Positions 1 to 8,845 of a stretch of 64,000 nt of DNA are shown here, one piece after another; the first letter of the stretch is position 1, and each line of letters begins with the position of its first letter. The stretch covers positions 1,035,001-1,099,000 of the forward strand of contig NZ_CP116339.1 in assembly GCF_028198165.1 (NCBI RefSeq). The letters run 5' to 3'. The DNA is from Pseudoxanthomonas sp. JBR18. GTDB lineage: Bacteria; Pseudomonadota; Gammaproteobacteria; Xanthomonadales; Xanthomonadaceae. The notes beneath the pieces were generated by a model that was not told the origin of the DNA, did not search any database, and worked only from the letters and a program-made list of their open reading frames with translations. Made by a program: the position numbers and the translations under genes.

Positions 1-105
1 GATCCGCAGCGGCCGGCCGGTGCGCAGGCGCTGCTCGAGTTCTTCGAGCTTGAGGATTTCATCGGCCCCACGACCGATCAGTTGCAATGCTTCCGCGTGT
101 GACAC
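1..105 (-). CDS. tyrS: Tyrosine--tRNA ligase, N-terminal 35 residues (cut by window edge)
   Basis: Only the first 35 codons are inside the window; the gene runs off the left edge. TyrS charges tRNA-Tyr in the cytoplasm. The visible residues (GTG start, then SHAEALQLIGRGADEILKLE and a GRPL motif) match the N-terminal helix seen in gammaproteobacterial TyrS of the longer (about 400 aa) class. It is divergent from the M23 peptidase gene, an arrangement I recall from Xanthomonas. GTG at 105 is the first plausible start in frame. The Rossmann-fold catalytic core is outside the window, so the call rests on the N-terminus and context. Confidence 0.72.
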   Translation of the reverse strand, partial: MSHAEALQLIGRGADEILKLEELEQRLRTGRPLRI

Positions 106-287
106 GTGACTTCCTGAATGAATGAAGACAGGCGGGCCGTGACGACAAACTTGAACGTACGGTTAAACCAAGGTTAACGACGATCTGGACGAAAAATCCA
201 ATCGGCTCAAAGGTTTGACCTGCACTTCCCGCCTGTCTATGGTAGCCGGATTGGGCCTTCCTCTTGGGCCCCAGGGTGAAGACATCG

Positions 288-1745
288 ATGCAGATACCGG
301 GGGACGGCAGCCGCCGCAATAAGCAGCGTTTCCGCGAAAGACTGGAAGTTCTCAGGGAATCGGCGATCCATCAGCACGTGACCCGGCACCTGCCCAAGGG
401 TCGCTGGACGCGTCGGCAGTGGATCCATGCCTCCTTGTTCACGACCATCGGCATCATGGTGGCGACGATCGTGCCGGGCTTCTCGACGGCCATGCAGCCG
501 ACGATCAAGCCATTGGCCACCTTGCCACTGGCGCTGCCGCCGCTCGATGCGGACAAGGCCAGCGCGGCCCTTCCCGATAACTGGATGACCGTGAGCGTGC
601 GCCCCGGTCAGACGCTCAGCGGCATGTTCGAGGACATGGGCGTGCCGGCCTCCACCCTGGCGCGCATCCTGGAGAACAAGGATGCGGCCCAGGCGTTGAG
701 CCACCTGCATCCGGGCGATGAGCTGGCCTTCGATCTGCCGCAGGGCGGCGCGCTGCGTGCGCTGCGCTACGACCGGGACATGGCCACGCGCGTCCAGCTC
801 GACGTGACCGACAGCGCGGTTGCCGAAAGGGTGATCAAGCGCGACGTCAGCACGCGCACCGCCGTGCTCAGCGGGCGCGTGGGCACTTCGCTCAATCGCT
901 CTGCGCGCAAGGCGGGACTGACCGCGGCCAACATCAACGCGCTGACCGACGACATCTTCAAGTACGACATCGACTTCAATTCCGACCTGGACGCTGACGA
1001 CCGCTTCAGCGTGGTGGTCGAGCAGACCTGGCGCGAAGGCCAGCTGGTGGCCACCGGTCCGGTGCAGGCGGCGACCTTCACCGTGGACGGCAAGCTGCAT
1101 TCAGGCTTCCGCTTCACGCCGCCGGGCGGCCAGGCGCAGTATTTCACCGCCAACGGTCGCCCGCTGAAGAAGAGCTTCATCCGCATGCCGATTCCCTACG
1201 CGCGGCTGAGTTCGCGCTTTGGCGCGCGCCACCATCCGGTGCTGGGCAAGATGCGGATGCACAAGGGCGTGGACTACGCGGCCGCCAGCGGCACGCCGAT
1301 CATGGCCGCCGGTGACGCGCGCGTGCAGTTCGTCGGGCAGCAGCGTGGCTATGGCAACGTCGTGATCCTGGATCATGGCCGCGGCCGCACCACCCTGTAC
1401 GGACACATGTCGCGCTTTGCCAAGATCCACCGCGGCGAGCGGATCGCCCAGGGGACGGTCATCGGCTACGTGGGCATGACCGGACTGGCGACCGGTCCGC
1501 ACCTGCACTACGAATTCCGCGTCAACGGCGTGCACCGCAACCCGCTGACGGTCACCATGCCGCCGCCGGAGCCGCTGTCGGGCAAGGTGCTGGCCCAGTT
1601 CAAGACCCAGACCTCCAGCGCAATGGCACGGATCCGCACGGTGGAAAGCGCGATCTATGCCGATGCCGCGCCGGCGCCATCGCAGGGCAAGGTCAGCCTG
1701 GCCCAGGCGCTGGACGCCTCGCACAGCCCCCTTTCCAAACAGTGA
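288..1745 (+). CDS. M23 family metallopeptidase (membrane-anchored, LytM type)
   Basis: A predicted zinc endopeptidase that cleaves peptidoglycan cross-links or peptide stems in the periplasm. From ATG 288 it is 485 aa: a basic cytoplasmic N-terminus, one membrane segment at about residues 48-66, an OapA/LysM-like segment from about 101 ([15 protein letters not shown]), and a C-terminal M23 domain at about 320-425. The M23 zinc ligands are visible as HKGVD (H325, D329) and HLHYE (H405, H407), so it should be catalytically active rather than an EnvC/NlpD-type activator. In-frame TTG 264 and GTG 276 could extend it slightly; ATG was preferred. Its stop overlaps the anmK start (GTGA), so hydrolysis of the wall and recycling of its fragments are translationally linked. 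Confidence 0.9.
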   Translation: MQIPGDGSRRNKQRFRERLEVLRESAIHQHVTRHLPKGRWTRRQWIHASLFTTIGIMVATIVPGFSTAMQPTIKPLATLPLALPPLDADKASAALPDNWMTVSVRPGQTLSGMFEDMGVPASTLARILENKDAAQALSHLHPGDELAFDLPQGGALRALRYDRDMATRVQLDVTDSAVAERVIKRDVSTRTAVLSGRVGTSLNRSARKAGLTAANINALTDDIFKYDIDFNSDLDADDRFSVVVEQTWREGQLVATGPVQAATFTVDGKLHSGFRFTPPGGQAQYFTANGRPLKKSFIRMPIPYARLSSRFGARHHPVLGKMRMHKGVDYAAASGTPIMAAGDARVQFVGQQRGYGNVVILDHGRGRTTLYGHMSRFAKIHRGERIAQGTVIGYVGMTGLATGPHLHYEFRVNGVHRNPLTVTMPPPEPLSGKVLAQFKTQTSSAMARIRTVESAIYADAAPAPSQGKVSLAQALDASHSPLSKQ

Positions 1746-2896
1746 CTCCGCCAGGCGCGCCACGTGCCGGCGGACCGCTGGCGCGCAAGGCCGCGCCAGG
1801 CGACCTCTATCTCGGCCTGATCTCCGGAACGAGTGCCGACGGAATCGACGCGGCCCTGGTCCGCTTCGACCCCGATCCGCAGCTCGTGCTGGGCCGCACC
1901 TATCGCTGGGACGACGCGCTGCGCGCCCGCCTGATCGAGCTGGGCCAGGGCGGCGAGGCGACTTCGCTGGACGAACTGGGCGAGCTGGACGTGCAGGTGG
2001 CCCTGGCCTTTGCCCATGCCGCCGGACGCCTGGTCTCTCAGGCCGGGCTTGAACCCAAGCAGGTGCGCGCGATCGGATCGCATGGGCAAACCGTCCGCCA
2101 TCGCCCTGAAGGGGCCTTCCCTTTCACCTGGCAGATGGGCGACGGCAACGTGATTGCAGAGCGCACCGGCATTTCCACGGTGGCCGATTTCCGCCGCCGC
2201 GACGTGGCCGCTGGCGGGCATGGCGCGCCACTGATGCCCGCCTTCCACGCCGCCATGCTGCACAGCGCCCAGGAAGACCGCGCGGTGCTGAACCTGGGCG
2301 GCATCGGCAACCTGACCTTGCTGCCCAGCCAGGGCGAGATCCGTGGATTCGACACCGGCCCGGCCAATGCCCTGCTCGATGCCTGGTGCGAGCGCCACAC
2401 CGGACAGGCCTTCGACGCGGGTGGCGCGTTTGCGGCCAGTGGCCAGGTCGATGCCGACCTGCTCGAGCGCCTGCTGGACGAGCCCTGGTTCGCCCTTCCT
2501 CCGCCGAAGAGCACGGGACGTGAGCAGTTCCACCTGGACTGGGTGGACGCCAAGCTGGGAGACGCGACGCTGGCGCCGGCCGACGTGCAGGCCACGCTGG
2601 TGGAGCTGAGCGCACTGACCGTCGCCGAGGCGTTGCGCGCGACCCAGGCCGAGACCAAGCGGGTCATGGTCTGCGGAGGCGGTGTCCACAATCCGCTGCT
2701 GATGCAGCGCCTGGCCTTGCGCCTGGTCGGCATGACGGTCGAGTCGACCGAGGTCCACGGCCTGCATCCGGACTACGTGGAGGCGATGGGCTTTGCCTGG
2801 CTGGCCCGCGAAACCCTGGCCGGCCGACCGGGCAACCTTCCCAGTGTCAGTGGCGCCAAGGGCCTGCGCGTGCTGGGCGCGCTCTACCCCGCGTAA
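1742..2896 (+). CDS. anmK: Anhydro-N-acetylmuramic acid kinase
   Basis: AnmK hydrolyses and phosphorylates 1,6-anhydro-MurNAc to MurNAc-6-phosphate, a step in recycling peptidoglycan fragments in the cytoplasm. The 384-aa product has the N-terminal nucleotide-binding signature [15 protein letters not shown], the internal segments IGSHGQT and RGFDTGPAN, and the C-terminal [10 protein letters not shown], all in the order expected for the family (about 370-390 aa). The start is GTG at 1742, which overlaps the peptidase stop by 4 bp. AmpG, the importer of anhydromuropeptides, is encoded about 5 kb downstream on the other strand. Confidence 0.95.
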   Translation: MTPPGAPRAGGPLARKAAPGDLYLGLISGTSADGIDAALVRFDPDPQLVLGRTYRWDDALRARLIELGQGGEATSLDELGELDVQVALAFAHAAGRLVSQAGLEPKQVRAIGSHGQTVRHRPEGAFPFTWQMGDGNVIAERTGISTVADFRRRDVAAGGHGAPLMPAFHAAMLHSAQEDRAVLNLGGIGNLTLLPSQGEIRGFDTGPANALLDAWCERHTGQAFDAGGAFAASGQVDADLLERLLDEPWFALPPPKSTGREQFHLDWVDAKLGDATLAPADVQATLVELSALTVAEALRATQAETKRVMVCGGGVHNPLLMQRLALRLVGMTVESTEVHGLHPDYVEAMGFAWLARETLAGRPGNLPSVSGAKGLRVLGALYPA

Positions 2897-2916
2897 GCCT
2901 TGAGTTTCCTTCGGGA

Positions 2917-2942
2917 GCGCTACACCCCTTGGGGTGCAGCGC
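2917..2942. terminator. Bidirectional hairpin between convergent anmK and gloA
   Basis: Inverted repeat with 12-bp arms (GCGCTACACCCC / GGGGTGCAGCGC, one mismatch) and a TT loop, lying between the convergent 3' ends of anmK and gloA. There is no U-tract, so termination is inferred from position and stem strength. Confidence 0.55.
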
Positions 2943-2954
2943 ACGGTGTCCGGA

Positions 2955-3488
2955 TCAACGGCCCAGATTGGCGTTAAGGCTGGGCTGGACGATCTCGATC
3001 CAGTAGCCGTCCGGGTCCTTCACGAAGGCCACGTCCTTCATCCTGCCCTGCTCGGGCCGCTTGACGTATTGAACCCTGTTGTCGTCGAACCACTGCACCG
3101 CCTTGGCCAGATCCGGCACGGCAAAGCAGATGTGGCCGAAGCCCTGCGGCTGCGCGTTGCCGTCGTGGTAGGCGAAATCGGCCTGGTCCTCGGTGCCCCA
3201 GTTGTGGGTCAGCTCCAGGATCCCGCGCTGGGCGAAGGTCCAACTGGTGCGTGCGCCGACATCCTCAGGCACCTGGTCCTCGTCATTGAGCCGGGCCAGG
3301 AAGTAAAGCGAGAACTTCATCTCCGGGAAGTCGAGCTTGCGCAGCAGGCTCATGCCGAACACATGCGTGTAATAGGCCAGCGACACCGCCGGGTCCTTGA
3401 CCCGCAGCATCGTGTGGTTGAGCACGAAACCTTCGGTGTCGGCGGTCGGCGGCTTGACGCCGGGGTGGGATTCGGAAGTGAAGGTCAT
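2955..3488 (-). CDS. gloA: Lactoylglutathione lyase (glyoxalase I)
   Basis: Isomerises the methylglyoxal-glutathione hemithioacetal to S-lactoylglutathione, detoxifying methylglyoxal. The 177-aa product has the vicinal-oxygen-chelate fold sequence of the long GloA form. The four metal ligands can be placed at H25, E92, H119 and E165 (segments NHTMLRVKD, LELTHNWGTE, GFGHICFAV, GYWIEIVQP). The long insert between strands (NDEDQVPEDVGARTSWTF) is typical of the eukaryote/Pseudomonas-like zinc-type GloA rather than the 135-aa E. coli form. It is the last gene of a minus-strand run with the SDR and GMC genes, 104 bp after the SDR. Confidence 0.94.
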   Translation of the reverse strand: MTFTSESHPGVKPPTADTEGFVLNHTMLRVKDPAVSLAYYTHVFGMSLLRKLDFPEMKFSLYFLARLNDEDQVPEDVGARTSWTFAQRGILELTHNWGTEDQADFAYHDGNAQPQGFGHICFAVPDLAKAVQWFDDNRVQYVKRPEQGRMKDVAFVKDPDGYWIEIVQPSLNANLGR

Positions 3489-3592
3489 GGGGGATCCTTA
3501 AGTTTTGGCACAACCCGCTGCAGAGGCGTGTCGCCCAGGCAAACGGTGCGGCGTTGGGGGAGGAAGCGGGCCACGGACGGCGCAAGCCGCGA

Positions 3593-4384
3593 TCAGGAGA
3601 ACTGGATCCCGCCGTCGATCATCACCGACTGGCCGGTCATGTAGTCCGAATCGGGCGAGGCTAGATAGGACACAAATTGTGCGACATCCTGGGGCACCGA
3701 GACACGCCCCAGCGCAATGGCCTCGGAATACTTCTTGAGTGCCTCGCCCTTCTGCATGCCCTCCTCGGAGGCGAGCTTCTCGTCGATCAGTTCCCACATG
3801 TCGGTCCCGACGATGCCCGGGCAATACGCGTTGACGGTGATCTTGTGTTTGGCCCACTCCATGGCCGCGGCCTGGGTCAGGCCCCGCACGCCCCACTTGG
3901 AAGCCGAATACGGGCCCAGCAGCGCGAACGGGCGATAGGCCACGATCGAGGCAGCACCGATGATCTTGCCACCACCGCCCTGCTTGATCATCTGCCGCGC
4001 CGCGGCCGTGTAGCACAGGAAGGCCCCGCGCAGGTTGACCGACATGATGCGGTCCCAGGTCTCCACATCGACCTCCAGCAGCGAGGTGACGTTGGCGATG
4101 CCGGCGTTGGCGACCATCACGTCCAGCTTTCCCAGGTCCTTGGTCACCGCATCGACCATCGCGGTCACATCGGCCTCCTTGGAGACGTCGGCCAAGGCAA
4201 CGGTGCTGCGCACGCCTTTGGCGTGGATCTCCTCGGCGGTCTTCTCGGCCAGGGACTGGTTGGCGGGGACGTCGTTGATCGCCACATCCAGGCCATCGTC
4301 GGCCAGGCGCAGGGCGATGGCCTTGCCGATGCCGCGACCGGCACCGGTGACCAGGGCGACGCGATTGGAGCTTGCTGCATTCAT
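3593..4384 (-). CDS. SDR family oxidoreductase, acetoin/butanediol reductase-like
   Basis: A 263-aa classical short-chain dehydrogenase. The cofactor motif TGAGRGIG is at residues 13-20, NAG at 93-95, and the catalytic triad at S146, Y159 and K163 (GPYSASKWG). The C-terminal half, with CPGIVGTDMWELID and MTGQSVMIDGGIQFS, resembles meso-2,3-butanediol dehydrogenase / (S)-acetoin-forming diacetyl reductases, but the same subgroup includes sugar-alcohol dehydrogenases. Following a GMC dehydrogenase, it may oxidise or reduce a polyol or ketone linked to that enzyme. Function by family; substrate unknown. The start at ATG 4384 is preceded by GGAAACCCTCC, a modest ribosome site. Confidence 0.8.
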   Translation of the reverse strand: MNAASSNRVALVTGAGRGIGKAIALRLADDGLDVAINDVPANQSLAEKTAEEIHAKGVRSTVALADVSKEADVTAMVDAVTKDLGKLDVMVANAGIANVTSLLEVDVETWDRIMSVNLRGAFLCYTAAARQMIKQGGGGKIIGAASIVAYRPFALLGPYSASKWGVRGLTQAAAMEWAKHKITVNAYCPGIVGTDMWELIDEKLASEEGMQKGEALKKYSEAIALGRVSVPQDVAQFVSYLASPDSDYMTGQSVMIDGGIQFS

Positions 4385-4502
4385 TGGAGGGTTTCCTTTT
4401 GCTCAGCGGGGGAACACGCGGCCGCGCCCGGCGCGGAAACGCCGGATGGAGCCGTAAGTCGAAGCGGTGGGGCGCCACGCTGCGCGGCGCGGGTGAGCCG
4501 GC

Positions 4503-6089
4503 CTACACGGCGCGTGCCTGCATCTGCGCGGCGATGTACTCGGCCTGGCGGATGGCCAGGGTCACGATCGTTAGCGTCGGGTTTTCCGCGGCCGAGGTGG
4601 TGAATTGGCTGCCGTCGGACACGAACAGGTTGGCGATGTCATGGCTCTGGCCATGCTTGTTCACCACCCCATCGGCCGCCTTGGCACTCATGCGACAGGT
4701 GCCCAGGTTGTGCGTGGACGGATAAGGCGGCGTGCGATAGGTGCGCTTGGCGCCGGCAGCCATGTAGATTTTCTCGCCCGCCTTGAACGCATGCTCGCGC
4801 ATCGCGTTGTCATTGGCATGGTCGTCGTAGTGCACGTTGGCCACCGGAATGCCCCACTGATCCTTCACGTCGCCGTTGAGGGTCACCCGGTTGCTCGCTC
4901 GAGGCATGTCCTCGCCAACGATCCACATCCCCGCCATTCGCGCATAGCTGTCCATGGCCTCGGTGAACTCCGAGCCCCAGCCGCCCGGATTGAAGAACGC
5001 CGCCATGAACGCCGGTCCCAGGGAGATGGTTTCCAGTTCGTAGCCACCGACAAAGCCGCGCGATGGATCATGCCGGGCTTCGTCACGCACGATGCCGGCC
5101 ATGGTGGTGCCGCGGAACATGTGCACCGGCTCGTCGAACACGCCCCAGACGCTACCGGTGGTGTGGCGCATGTAGTTGCGGCCGACCTGGTCGGAGCTGT
5201 TGGCTAGGCCGGTATCGAAGGTGCCGGAGGCCGAATTCAGCAGCAGGCGCGGGGTCTCGATGGAGTTGCCGGCCACCGCGACGATGCGCGCCTTCTGGCG
5301 CTGTTCCTTGCCGTCCTTGTCGAAGTACACCACCGCGCTGACCTCGCCCCTGGCATCGTGCTCGATGCGTGAGACATGCGCGCCGGTACGCAGTTCCAGG
5401 TGCCCGGTGGCCAGACCCTTGGGGATCTCGGTATACAGCGTCGACCACTTGGCGCTGTAACGGCAGCCCTGGAAGCAGAACCCACGCTGCATGCAGTGCG
5501 TGCGCCCATCGCGCACCACCGGGTTGATCGCCATGCGACCGGTGCTGACGTCCTTGTAGCCGGCCTTGGTCGCGCCATTGTACATCACCTTGAAGTTGTT
5601 GTTGCCCGGCAGGCCAGGCAGGCCTTCGGTGCGGGTGATGCCCATCTTCTTCTCGGCCAGCGTGTAGTACGGCGCCATCTCTTCCAGCGTTACCGGCCAG
5701 TCGAGCAGTTGCGCACCGTCCAGGTCGCCATAGGTGCTGCGCGCGCGAAACTCGTGCGCATCGAAGCGCAAGCTGGCGCCGGCCCAGTGCACCGAGGTGC
5801 CGCCGACGGTCTTGCAGATCCAAGCCGGCAGGTTGGGAAAGTCGCGTGCCACGCGCCAGTCGCCGGTGACCGTGCGCATGTCGGTCCAGGCGAGCTGCTG
5901 GAAGGACGGCCACTCATCGGCGATGAAGTCGCCCGGGGTGTGCAGGGCCCCAGCTTCCAGTAGCACCACATCGATGCCCTTCTGGGCCAGTTCGTTGGCC
6001 AGGGTGCCGCCGCCGGCGCCGGACCCGATGACCACCACCACGCTGTCGTCGGTGTTGGCGTAGGTCTTCTTGTTGTCGTATTCGCCCAT
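4503..6089 (-). CDS. GMC family oxidoreductase (gluconate 2-dehydrogenase alpha-like)
   Basis: A 528-aa flavoprotein of the glucose-methanol-choline family. The FAD-binding motif IGSGAGGG lies near residues 21-28, followed by the acidic LLEAG strand end; WICKTVGGTSVHWAG is the GMC flavin-contact segment; the C-terminus has STHNLGTCRM and ENPTLTIV, which hold the catalytic His and Asn of this family. A cysteine-rich stretch (HCMQRGFCFQGCRYSAK) is characteristic of the gluconate-2-dehydrogenase-like branch. No signal peptide is visible, but the partner encoded just upstream (46 bp) has a Tat signal, which suggests co-export of the pair. No cytochrome c subunit gene is nearby, so the electron acceptor is unknown. 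Confidence 0.88.
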   Translation of the reverse strand: MGEYDNKKTYANTDDSVVVVIGSGAGGGTLANELAQKGIDVVLLEAGALHTPGDFIADEWPSFQQLAWTDMRTVTGDWRVARDFPNLPAWICKTVGGTSVHWAGASLRFDAHEFRARSTYGDLDGAQLLDWPVTLEEMAPYYTLAEKKMGITRTEGLPGLPGNNNFKVMYNGATKAGYKDVSTGRMAINPVVRDGRTHCMQRGFCFQGCRYSAKWSTLYTEIPKGLATGHLELRTGAHVSRIEHDARGEVSAVVYFDKDGKEQRQKARIVAVAGNSIETPRLLLNSASGTFDTGLANSSDQVGRNYMRHTTGSVWGVFDEPVHMFRGTTMAGIVRDEARHDPSRGFVGGYELETISLGPAFMAAFFNPGGWGSEFTEAMDSYARMAGMWIVGEDMPRASNRVTLNGDVKDQWGIPVANVHYDDHANDNAMREHAFKAGEKIYMAAGAKRTYRTPPYPSTHNLGTCRMSAKAADGVVNKHGQSHDIANLFVSDGSQFTTSAAENPTLTIVTLAIRQAEYIAAQMQARAV

Positions 6090-6135
6090 GGCGATGTCTC
6101 CTGATCTGTGTCTGGAAGGAAGCGCGCGGTGCGCG

Positions 6136-6690
6136 CTAGACCGTCGGCACCGGGCCGCTCGCGGCCAGCGGTGGATCGGGCAGCCAGGTCAGATCGTTGA
6201 AGCCACGGAAGATGTAGCCGGCGTCGCCTTCTGCGCCGCCGTAGCCGAAGTACGCGTAGGCCATGTCGTTGCTGTAAAGGGACACCACGGCGGTGGAGCG
6301 CACCTTCTCGAAGAACGGCGTGCCCGCCAATGCCTTCACCTTGTCCGCCTGCGCCTGCGGGCTGGCCTTGAGCCAGGCACCGTCCCGGTCTAGCTGGGTC
6401 ACGCCCTCCAGCAGCAGCTTGCGCACCGCTGGATCCTTGGCCGCCGCCGCGTCCAGATCCTTGACCACCAGGGCGTAGACCGCATCCTCCATGTCCTTGT
6501 GCGGATACAGGTGGCGGGTGAAGGTGAGCAGCACCTTGCCCTGCGTCTCGTCGAAGGCCTGCATGGGCAGCGCCCAGCTGCGCGAGGGTGAAAGCAGCGC
6601 CACAGGTCCCGCGGCGAACAGCAGCGTGCCTGCCAGCATCCCGCCGGTTCTGCGCAGGAACCGCCGACGCGTGAGTTGAAGTTCGGACAT
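6136..6690 (-). CDS. Gluconate 2-dehydrogenase subunit 3-like protein (Tat-exported)
   Basis: A 184-aa small subunit for the downstream GMC enzyme. It begins with a twin-arginine signal (MSELQLTRRRFLRRTGG, then a hydrophobic stretch ending near residue 35). The mature part is helical with no cofactor motif, as in subunit 3 of membrane gluconate dehydrogenases, which acts as a chaperone or structural partner and carries the Tat signal for the FAD subunit. ATG 6690 was chosen over an in-frame extension to 6804 because it has a good ribosome site (GGGAGGGG) and puts the Tat motif at the N-terminus. Confidence 0.85.
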   Translation of the reverse strand: MSELQLTRRRFLRRTGGMLAGTLLFAAGPVALLSPSRSWALPMQAFDETQGKVLLTFTRHLYPHKDMEDAVYALVVKDLDAAAAKDPAVRKLLLEGVTQLDRDGAWLKASPQAQADKVKALAGTPFFEKVRSTAVVSLYSNDMAYAYFGYGGAEGDAGYIFRGFNDLTWLPDPPLAASGPVPTV

Positions 6691-6814
6691 CGTGCAACCC
6701 CTCCCGAGGTGTCGTTCCGATGCGAGGCCAACCGGCCACCCCATCGATGGGCGGCGATGCAGCGACTGCCTCGCCATGCCGTCCACGCTAAGCGCCCTGG
6801 GCATGAGGCGGGTA

Positions 6815-6844
6815 ACAGCGACGTACTACAGCGACTTAGGTCGC
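6815..6844. promoter_or_regulatory. Repeats and palindrome upstream of the GMC operon
   Basis: In the 257-bp divergent gap between the GMC operon and the RHH gene, ACAGCGACGTA (6815-6825) recurs as ACAGCGACTTA (6828-6838), 13 bp apart. The second copy overlaps the dyad GCGAC-TTAG-GTCGC (6831-6844). Close repeats in a divergent promoter region suggest an operator; no regulator can be named. Confidence 0.35.
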
Positions 6845-6947
6845 ATACGTCGGTTCATGCCCCGGTGCTAAGGTGCCTTGACTGCGGCGCGGCATGCTGC
6901 GTCGCGACATCGCGAGCACAGCCATACCTCAACGCCAGGAGTTTTCG

Positions 6948-7250
6948 ATGTGTCATGTCTATGCGTCGACCGAGCCGTCGCGCTATGAGAGCACCACCCG
7001 TTCGGTCCGCCTGCAGGGTTACGTGACCAGCGTGCGGCTCGAGAACGAGTTCTGGGGCATCCTCGATCTCCTCGCCGCGGATCAGTCGATGACGACCGCG
7101 CGTTTCATCAGCAAGCTCTATGACGAGGTCACCGCCGACAAGGGCGGCGTGTCCAATCTGGCCTCGATGCTGCGCGTGGCCTGCGCCGTTTACCTGCACG
7201 GCCAGGCCGAACTGGCACGCGCCGCCGAGCCAGTGCGCGTTCGCGCCTGA
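6948..7250 (+). CDS. Ribbon-helix-helix domain protein (RHH_4-like)
   Basis: A 100-aa protein with a predicted ribbon-helix-helix DNA-binding fold. The segment RSVRLQGYVTSVRLENEFWG supplies the beta strand and first helix, and TTARFISKLYDEV plus NLASMLRVACAVYLHG form following helices. This resembles the PF13467-type RHH proteins found as single small genes in Proteobacteria, with no partner toxin beside it. ATG 6948 was chosen for the AGGAG site at 6937-6941; an in-frame upstream TTG/CTG-type extension to 6894 has no such site. Target and role unknown. Confidence 0.75.
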   Translation: MCHVYASTEPSRYESTTRSVRLQGYVTSVRLENEFWGILDLLAADQSMTTARFISKLYDEVTADKGGVSNLASMLRVACAVYLHGQAELARAAEPVRVRA

Positions 7251-7293
7251 ATGCTGCGGTCGCGACGCATGGGCGCGACCGCCACCTGAGGCT

Positions 7294-7521
7294 TCAGAAC
7301 GTCGCGCCCTGCGGCACGGCTCTGAGGGCGGCAATGGCGTCGGACAGGGCGCTGACTTCGGGATCGCTGAAGCCTCCACGAACCTCGGACTCGACCGAGA
7401 ACAGTCCGTGTTCGAGCAAACGGATGATGGTTTCGGGGATGCTCCAGCCACGGGCGGCCGACACCCGCTGGATGCGGTCGGTCAGGATTGGGTCGAGGTC
7501 ACGGATGAGCAGGTCGGTCAT
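7294..7521 (-). CDS. Small FitA/Arc-like ribbon-helix-helix protein
   Basis: A 75-aa protein whose N-terminus (MTDLLIRDLDPILTDRIQRV) has the beta-strand-plus-helix pattern of FitA/Arc-type antitoxin DNA-binding domains, followed by a second helix (SIPETIIRLLEHGLF). No PIN-domain toxin follows it; the next gene is the convergent RHH gene. Its ATG at 7521 lies inside the 3' end of ampG (23-bp overlap), so it is probably translated from the ampG message. An upstream in-frame start at 7584 would embed more of it in ampG and was rejected. Function unknown. Confidence 0.7.
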   Translation of the reverse strand: MTDLLIRDLDPILTDRIQRVSAARGWSIPETIIRLLEHGLFSVESEVRGGFSDPEVSALSDAIAALRAVPQGATF

Positions 7522-8845
7522 GGGCTTCGGGGGCAGCGCCTGTCCTGGATTCGGGCTCCTTGATACGACGCCACAGCCACGCAAGCAAGCCCAGGGTGGG
7601 GATCACCGTCAGCGCGCTCAGGGTGAAGAAGGCTGAATAGGACGTCGCCTCGACGATATAGCCCGACACGCCGCCCACGAACTTGCCCGGCAGATTGGCC
7701 AATGAGACCAGCAGGGCGTACTGGGTCGCGGTGAAATTGCGGTCGGTCAGCGAGGACATGAACGCCACCAGCACCGTGCCGGCAAAGCCCTGCGAGAAAT
7801 TGTCCGCGCTCAACGCCGCGTAGAAGGCCCACAGCTGTCCCGGGTGCTGGGCCATCAGCAGGAAGGCCAGGTTGGACAGGGCCACGGCCAGCGCCGCCAC
7901 CAGCAGCATCCGCCGGAAGCCGAAGGCGGCGATCGCCACGCCCCCGCCGAAGGCCCCCACGATGCTCATCCACACCCCGAACAGCTTGGAGACCGTGGCG
8001 ATGTCGGCCTTGGTGAAGCCCGAGTCCAGGTAGAACGGGCCGGCCATCACCCCGATCACCTGGTCCGGAAACTTGTACAGCCCGACGAACAGCAGCAGGC
8101 CCAGCGCCAGCTTCCAGCCATTGGTGGTGAAGAAGCTCACGATCGGCTGCCAGAACGCCCCGGCGAAGTCGATCCGGCGCACCACGGTGGCCTCCGGCTG
8201 CACCGGCTCACGACTGAGCAGCGTGGTGAGCACCGGGATGAGCATCAGCGCGGCCATACCGAAGTAGGCGATGCGCCAGCCCTCGAACTGGGCCAGGTAC
8301 AGCGCGCCGGCACCGCTGACGATCAGCGCCACGCGGTAGCCGAGGATGTAGGTCGCCGCCAGCGCGGCCTGCGCGCTCTCCGGCGCGATCTCGATCCGGT
8401 AGGCGTCGACCACCGAATCCTGCGTCGCCCCGGCGAAGGACCCCACCAGCACCCAGGCCACCAGCCCGCCCACACCCAGCTCCGGACGCATCGCGCCCAG
8501 GGCGAACAGGCTGACGGTGACCAGGACCTGCGCAGCCAGCAGCCACGAGCGACGTCGGCCCAGCCCGGCCAGCAGCGGCAACCGGTAGCGGTCGATCAGC
8601 GGCGCCCAGGCGAACTTGAGCAGGTAGAAGAAGCTGGCCAGGCTGATCAGGCCGATCTCGCCCAGCTGCAGGCCCACGTCGCGCAGGCGCGTGGACAGGG
8701 TCTGCGAGGCGATCAGCAGGAACGGCAGGCCGCTGCCGAAGCCCAACAGGGCCATGGTCAGCGCCGAGGGCGTGCCGAAGGCGTCGCGGATGCCACGCCA
8801 GCCCTTGTAGCGCCGCGCCGGGGCAGGCGCCTTGCGATCGCTCAT
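7499..8845 (-). CDS. ampG: AmpG family muropeptide MFS transporter
   Basis: A 448-aa major facilitator permease that imports anhydromuropeptides (GlcNAc-anhMurNAc peptides) into the cytoplasm for recycling. About 12 hydrophobic segments are visible. AmpG hallmarks include GFGSGLPFLLIASQTLSTRL near the N-terminus, FAWAPLIDRY, GLGRRRSW after helix 2, and AGATQDSVVDAYRIE. In Gram-negatives AmpG flux controls AmpC beta-lactamase through AmpR, and anmK in this window uses products derived from the same pool. The start overlaps the xth stop as ATGA, so the two are co-translated. Confidence 0.93.
   Translation of the reverse strand: MSDRKAPAPARRYKGWRGIRDAFGTPSALTMALLGFGSGLPFLLIASQTLSTRLRDVGLQLGEIGLISLASFFYLLKFAWAPLIDRYRLPLLAGLGRRRSWLLAAQVLVTVSLFALGAMRPELGVGGLVAWVLVGSFAGATQDSVVDAYRIEIAPESAQAALAATYILGYRVALIVSGAGALYLAQFEGWRIAYFGMAALMLIPVLTTLLSREPVQPEATVVRRIDFAGAFWQPIVSFFTTNGWKLALGLLLFVGLYKFPDQVIGVMAGPFYLDSGFTKADIATVSKLFGVWMSIVGAFGGGVAIAAFGFRRMLLVAALAVALSNLAFLLMAQHPGQLWAFYAALSADNFSQGFAGTVLVAFMSSLTDRNFTATQYALLVSLANLPGKFVGGVSGYIVEATSYSAFFTLSALTVIPTLGLLAWLWRRIKEPESRTGAAPEAHDRPAHP

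Noticed and set aside
12..319. Minus-strand 86-codon frame near the left edge
   Set aside because: Overlaps the tyrS start and M23 promoter with no protein-like features.
7294..7521. FitA-like protein as the antitoxin of a toxin-antitoxin pair
   Set aside because: No PIN-domain or other toxin gene adjoins it; both neighbours are an RHH gene and ampG.
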